From Erythrobacter sp. YT30 (GTDB lineage: Bacteria; Pseudomonadota; Alphaproteobacteria; Sphingomonadales; Sphingomonadaceae), in assembly GCF_001542875.1 (NCBI RefSeq), contig NZ_LMAF01000002.1, positions 1,325,501-1,389,500 of the forward strand: 64,000 nucleotides of DNA. Reading direction: 5' to 3'. Position 1 is the stretch's first letter. Each line of letters begins with the position of its first letter. A model generated the notes under the pieces. That model made no database searches. It was not told where the DNA came from and worked only from the letters and a program-made list of their open reading frames with translations. Position numbers and translations under genes: made by a program. Below are positions 60,833-64,000 of the stretch, piece by piece.

Positions 60833-61171
60833 TTATTCACGCCGAAGCGATGCACTTGGATTGGGATCATCTCCAAGCGGTGGCAATTCTCGCGCCTCTA
60901 CGACAATAGTTCGAGGCGCCGCGTCGTGAGCGGACGAACCTAAAGTTGAAAAGCCCCCCGCAATCGTAGGCGCCGACAACAGCACGAAGATGCCAATCAC
61001 GCACCTTGCTCCTAATTGAAAGGAAATACGTCCCTGAAGGATTGAGAAACCAAGCAGCGCTACTGCAATTACGCACAGCGTGATTGCTATGTCGCTTAAC
61101 ACAATGCTTTCAAGCCAATCGGTTGCGCTCGAAATGGAAGTGTTGGATGGTTCGAACAAGGTAGTTTGCAT
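60833..61171 (-). CDS. VirB2/TrbC-like T4SS pilin, orphan position
   Basis: 112 aa from ATG 61171; the frame opens at 61246. Two hydrophobic helices are in SIVLSDIAITLCVIAVALLGFSILQGRISFQLGARCVIGIFVLLSAPTIAGGF, with the positively charged turn GRISFQLGAR between them. That is the VirB2/TrbC pilin pattern. It is the subunit missing ahead of virB3 at 47184. It lies 6.3 kb beyond virB11 and on the opposite strand, upstream of the RHS genes. Identification rests on pattern alone. Confidence 0.65.
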   Translation of the reverse strand: MQTTLFEPSNTSISSATDWLESIVLSDIAITLCVIAVALLGFSILQGRISFQLGARCVIGIFVLLSAPTIAGGFSTLGSSAHDAAPRTIVVEARELPPLGDDPNPSASLRRE

Positions 61172-61413
61172 GCTAACTCTTTTTTGGATTAGGCTATCGA
61201 ATAACTCGCAGAGGCCCAGCCACAATTCAATGGGAGAAGGGTTCAAAGACGAGAACGGGGTTTGTCAGGGTGGCTGAAAAGGTGGCTCAGACAAGCCACT
61301 CAGTTTTTTCTTCAAATTTTCTAGTTATTTGAACAGTCCCGTGGTGCATCTCGACAGAGCTAAACAGACCGGTTTTTCATTCCCATGGACGACCAGTCCA
61401 ATGAAAATCCGGT

Positions 61414-61617
61414 CTAGTCGATCAATGCGCCTGCGTTGACCTCTAGGGCGATAGCCAACCGTTCAATCACTTCTATTGAAGGGTTACGCGCACCGCGTTC
61501 CAGATCGCTGATGTAAGTTCGATGGATGTCGGCCTGATGGGCAAACTCTTCCTGGCTCCATCCCTTATCAAGACGGAACTTGCGTAAGTTCGCGGCGAGG
61601 CGCTGTCGAATACCCAC
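61414..61617 (-). CDS. XRE-family helix-turn-helix regulator
   Basis: 67 aa, GTG start. A single Cro/C1 domain: RLAANLRKFRLDKGWSQEEFAHQADIHRTYISDLERGARNPSIEVIERLAIALEVNAGAL. It lies beyond the VirB2-like gene on the same strand and faces the secreted protein gene at 61736. Likely local repressor; target unknown. Confidence 0.9.
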   Translation of the reverse strand: MGIRQRLAANLRKFRLDKGWSQEEFAHQADIHRTYISDLERGARNPSIEVIERLAIALEVNAGALID

Positions 61618-61735
61618 TCGCGCAATTGAAGCCGATGTCGTCGATCAATCTACAGACGATCAGTGACATTTTGCTTGACTGAGCGAGCTATGCGAGCAGT
61701 AGTGATGTCACTTATCGACGACATAAAGGTATAAG

Positions 61736-62581
61736 ATGTTTATTCCAGCGAAAAGCTTGCAATGGATTGCTGTGGCGGGAAGCATAGCTGCTGCGGTTGT
61801 AGTAGTGCCACCCGCCTCGTACGCGCGCGAACAGCAAGGTGATGAGTCAGGCGTCGCTGGCAATTCTTCCGTAAGGATTGTCGACGAGCAGATTGAATCA
61901 GCCGTGCCTCCTATGCTTTGGCAAGATTTGAGGGTTGGCATGTCACCGGAAGAAGCACTTGCAATCATTCGTGATATTCCTGAGGTATCGAGCGCGAGAC
62001 AGTATCGGCGAAGGGCAGATGATGACCCCAGTCAGCTTCGGATTTCACTTCGTTCTGAAAAGATCCAGATTGCAGGAATGCCATTCGAGATCGAACCGCG
62101 TTTTGCAAAACGGCGCCTTGATCAGGTCTGGCTCGTTTCAACCGCTCAATGTAGCAACAATGCCGTTGCGTTGCTTGAAGAACTCTCAGCGGGCCTCGCT
62201 ACCAAATATCCGGAAGCCATTTTTGAAGAGGAGTTCAGCCGCGTTGACCTCTCTCGAGCGCACCGCAATTCTCGCAGCAGCGGGCAAAGCGTTCGTTTCT
62301 CGCGCATCTATAGTTCACGCGATGTCGCAGTTGTCTTAACCTTCTCATTCTCTTCAGAAAGCCCGCCGCCTTATCCCGGGTCTCGCAATCGTTTTGCTCT
62401 CTCGCTCTACCAGATTGCCCGCAGCAACTATCGTCAAAGGTCACAAGACTGCGATGGCACCGGTCACAACAGAATGGGCATAGCGCTCCAATACATGACC
62501 CGTAGCTCCTTTGATGCTCGAGCCGCCAAGCTCGCGGAGGAGATCGAGGGCGAAAGAGCTGAGCTCATCGATCAGCTCTAA
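61736..62581 (+). CDS. Hypothetical exported protein
   Basis: 281 aa. Signal peptide (LQWIAVAGSIAAAVVVVPPASYA). The mature part starts VRIVDEQIESAVPPMLWQDLRVGMSPEEALAIIRDIPEV, a motif that looks like a small helix-loop domain found in other lipoprotein-like outer-envelope proteins (VGMSPEEV type). Later there is VWLVSTAQCSNNAVALLEELSAGLATKYPEA. No enzyme motif. Alone on the plus strand; upstream region is AT-rich (CTTATCGACGACATAAAGG). Confidence 0.7.
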   Translation: MFIPAKSLQWIAVAGSIAAAVVVVPPASYAREQQGDESGVAGNSSVRIVDEQIESAVPPMLWQDLRVGMSPEEALAIIRDIPEVSSARQYRRRADDDPSQLRISLRSEKIQIAGMPFEIEPRFAKRRLDQVWLVSTAQCSNNAVALLEELSAGLATKYPEAIFEEEFSRVDLSRAHRNSRSSGQSVRFSRIYSSRDVAVVLTFSFSSESPPPYPGSRNRFALSLYQIARSNYRQRSQDCDGTGHNRMGIALQYMTRSSFDARAAKLAEEIEGERAELIDQL

Positions 62582-62595
62582 AGGCATCGGCATTC

Positions 62596-63012
62596 CTAGC
62601 AGCTATCTATTGGCCCCTTAGGACACGTATCATAAACTGGCTTCACTTCATTGCCGACAAACTCGACGATTAGTTTGCGAGGGCCATCCTCGCTAAGGTC
62701 GGGACGAACATCGTCAATCTCTGACTCCTTGATCAGCTCAAAAAGCCGCAGCATGTCGCGCGGTGACGTTCGAGCCTCATTGAGAAAATTCCTCAGCATC
62801 GCCTCGAACCTAGTCATTTGGACCCTTTTGCCATCAATCTTCACCGTTACCTTTTCGTACAATAGCCTCGCCAACATTGCATCAGCATTCTGCCGATGTT
62901 TCGACTTTCGCCTGCCGGCTGCAGCCTTGTTCCCTTTCTTGAACTGGTGTTGCTTTGGCGGCTTCTTGTAACCAACCTCATAGTCTGCATCGTCATCCTC
63001 TACTTCATCCAT
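62596..63012 (-). CDS. DUF5681-like protein beside methylase
   Basis: 138 aa from ATG 63012, overlapping the methylase stop by 8 bases; a longer reading to 63096 would lie inside the methylase gene. YEVGYKKPPKQHQFKKGNKAAAGRRK is the DUF5681 hallmark (Y-VGY--PP---QFKKG-S-NP-GRPK), then FEAMLRNFLNEARTSPRDMLRLFELIKES. Such genes sit by ParB/methylase genes in alphaproteobacterial prophage-like regions. Function unknown; the basic region suggests nucleic-acid contact. Confidence 0.8.
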   Translation of the reverse strand: MDEVEDDDADYEVGYKKPPKQHQFKKGNKAAAGRRKSKHRQNADAMLARLLYEKVTVKIDGKRVQMTRFEAMLRNFLNEARTSPRDMLRLFELIKESEIDDVRPDLSEDGPRKLIVEFVGNEVKPVYDTCPKGPIDSC

Positions 63013-64000
63013 TGTCCGCCTCCGTGGTTGCAGCTGGCGAAATCGTTGCGGCCTCCTTTTTCCTGACTCTAAATGGCTCGACACCCGTCGCTTCACGGAA
63101 CCGATGCAAGATGATGTCGCAGTAATGCGGATCGAGCTCGATCAATGCGGCTCGTCGCTTTGTTCTTTGCGCAGCTAGAGCAGTCGTTCCCGATCCTGCG
63201 AATGGATCAAGCACCAGGTCACCTGGATTGGAACAATCAAGGATGGCATCGGCCACCATTTCCAAATTCTTGACGGTCGGATGGAGGCTCAGTGCTTTAG
63301 AGCGTCCTCGCCCGAATGATCCCATCCCTGGATAGGTCCAGACGTTTGAACGATTGCGACCGTGACGGCCAAGTTCGACATTGTTGATGTGCGGCTCGGA
63401 GCCAGATTTGAATACAGCGATGAACTCGTGACGACTGCGGTAGAGCGAGCCCATAGATCCCGTCCCTTTGTCCCAAACGCAGATTGCTTTGAGCTCGTCA
63501 AACTGCTTGTGGCCGACGCTTACCAGCAGATCAATCTGCCGCCAGTCCATGCAAATGAAGTGGATGGCTCCATCCTTTGTCGAAGCGATCGAAAACTGGA
63601 TAAAGCGCTCTAGAAACTCACCAAATGTCTTCCGTGACATCTCTCCGCTTGCTTGCACGAAGTCCTGATGCTGAACTTTCCCTCTGCCAGAAGCAACACC
63701 AGCGATCGGCAAATTGTAGGGCGGGTCGGTAAACACCAGCCCCGCCTTTTCTGAACTAAGCAAGGTTTCGTAGCTCTTTGGGTCAAGCGCATCTCCGCAA
63801 TAAAGTTTGTGTTTGCCGAGTTGCCATAGATCGCCAACTCTGCAGCGCTGCTCTACGTCTGTGGCGAGGAACTCCGCCTCCTCAGTTTCGCTTTCGTCCC
63901 GGCTCTTCTCGATCAGATAGTCGATTTCACCAATCTCAAAACCCGTATCGATTATCTCAATTGCGCCCTCGAGTTCGAGTAAAGCGTTGAACTCGATCGC
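63005..64000 (-). CDS. DNA methyltransferase (DNA-methylase N4/N6 type), N-terminus outside window
   Basis: 331 codons visible; the frame is open to the window edge, so the N-terminus is missing. Reading in from the edge: AIEFNALLELEGAIEIIDTG, then FEIGEIDYLIEK, then VGDLWQLGKHKLYCGDA, then the catalytic DPPYN, and near the end the SAM-binding DPFAGSGTT. The order DPPY before FAGSG is the beta-class arrangement. The FEIGEIDYLI segment points to the ParB-like N-terminal half common in this family. Orphan methylase: no restriction gene seen beside it. Confidence 0.92.
   Translation of the reverse strand, partial: AIEFNALLELEGAIEIIDTGFEIGEIDYLIEKSRDESETEEAEFLATDVEQRCRVGDLWQLGKHKLYCGDALDPKSYETLLSSEKAGLVFTDPPYNLPIAGVASGRGKVQHQDFVQASGEMSRKTFGEFLERFIQFSIASTKDGAIHFICMDWRQIDLLVSVGHKQFDELKAICVWDKGTGSMGSLYRSRHEFIAVFKSGSEPHINNVELGRHGRNRSNVWTYPGMGSFGRGRSKALSLHPTVKNLEMVADAILDCSNPGDLVLDPFAGSGTTALAAQRTKRRAALIELDPHYCDIILHRFREATGVEPFRVRKKEAATISPAATTEADNG

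Overview
The window looks like chromosome of an alphaproteobacterium, most likely Sphingomonadales (Erythrobacteraceae-like). This rests on tandem VPAPG-type PEP-CTERM proteins, a serine recombinase paired with a DUF2924 protein, a TrbC/VirB2 to VirB11 secretion gene set and a methylase/DUF5681 pair. Taxonomy is inferred from gene content only. Most of the window is accessory DNA.

Layout. (1) 1-3.1 kb: two tandem PEP-CTERM surface proteins facing a TPR lipoprotein. (2) 3.24-25.93 kb: a 22.6-kb integrative element at the 3' end of a tRNA-Lys(UUU) gene, bounded by 45-bp direct repeats (3271-3315 and 25886-25930). Its right end carries a tyrosine integrase, an AlpA-type regulator, a divergent reverse transcriptase with YCDN instead of YxDD, and a type I restriction operon (hsdM, hsdS, membrane ORF, hsdR) extended by a YgjP-like metalloprotein and an HNH protein. 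Its middle holds a duplicated module of exported TPR protein plus membrane TIR protein, the second TIR copy being destroyed. Its left part has small regulators, a resolvase and unknowns. (3) 26.1-28.5 kb: a large serine recombinase with DUF2924 partner. (4) 28.6-31.5 kb: a bacterial ubiquitin-like operon (multi-Ubl-E2 fusion, JAB-E1 fusion, DUF6527), facing a ribbon-helix-helix/acetyltransferase/XRE/ImmA-IrrE operon (31.6-33.9 kb).

(5) 34.3-40.9 kb: a NitT/TauT-like ABC uptake operon with an unusual DNA-binding protein, divergent from a small ORF, a 2OG-Fe(II) oxygenase and an AlaX-type trans-editing protein. (6) 41.2-46.6 kb: a molybdenum hydroxylase cluster whose 2Fe-2S subunit is fused to a VioB-like ferritin-like domain, plus a zinc deaminase. 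(7) 47.2-54.5 kb: a type IV secretion operon virB3-4-6-8-9-10-11 without virD4, virB5 or relaxase. Its VirB2-like pilin lies 6.3 kb beyond virB11 on the opposite strand, heading a series of RHS-related genes (54.5-61.2 kb). (8) 61.4-64 kb: an XRE regulator, a secreted unknown, a DUF5681 protein and a DNA methylase running off the right edge.

The main candidates for unusual biology are the reverse transcriptase linked to type I restriction, the duplicated TPR-TIR modules, the Ubl operon, the 2Fe-2S/ferritin-like fusion, the small ORF-oxygenase-AlaX operon, and the split T4SS interleaved with RHS genes. All functional statements come from reading motifs and gene order; no database search was run.
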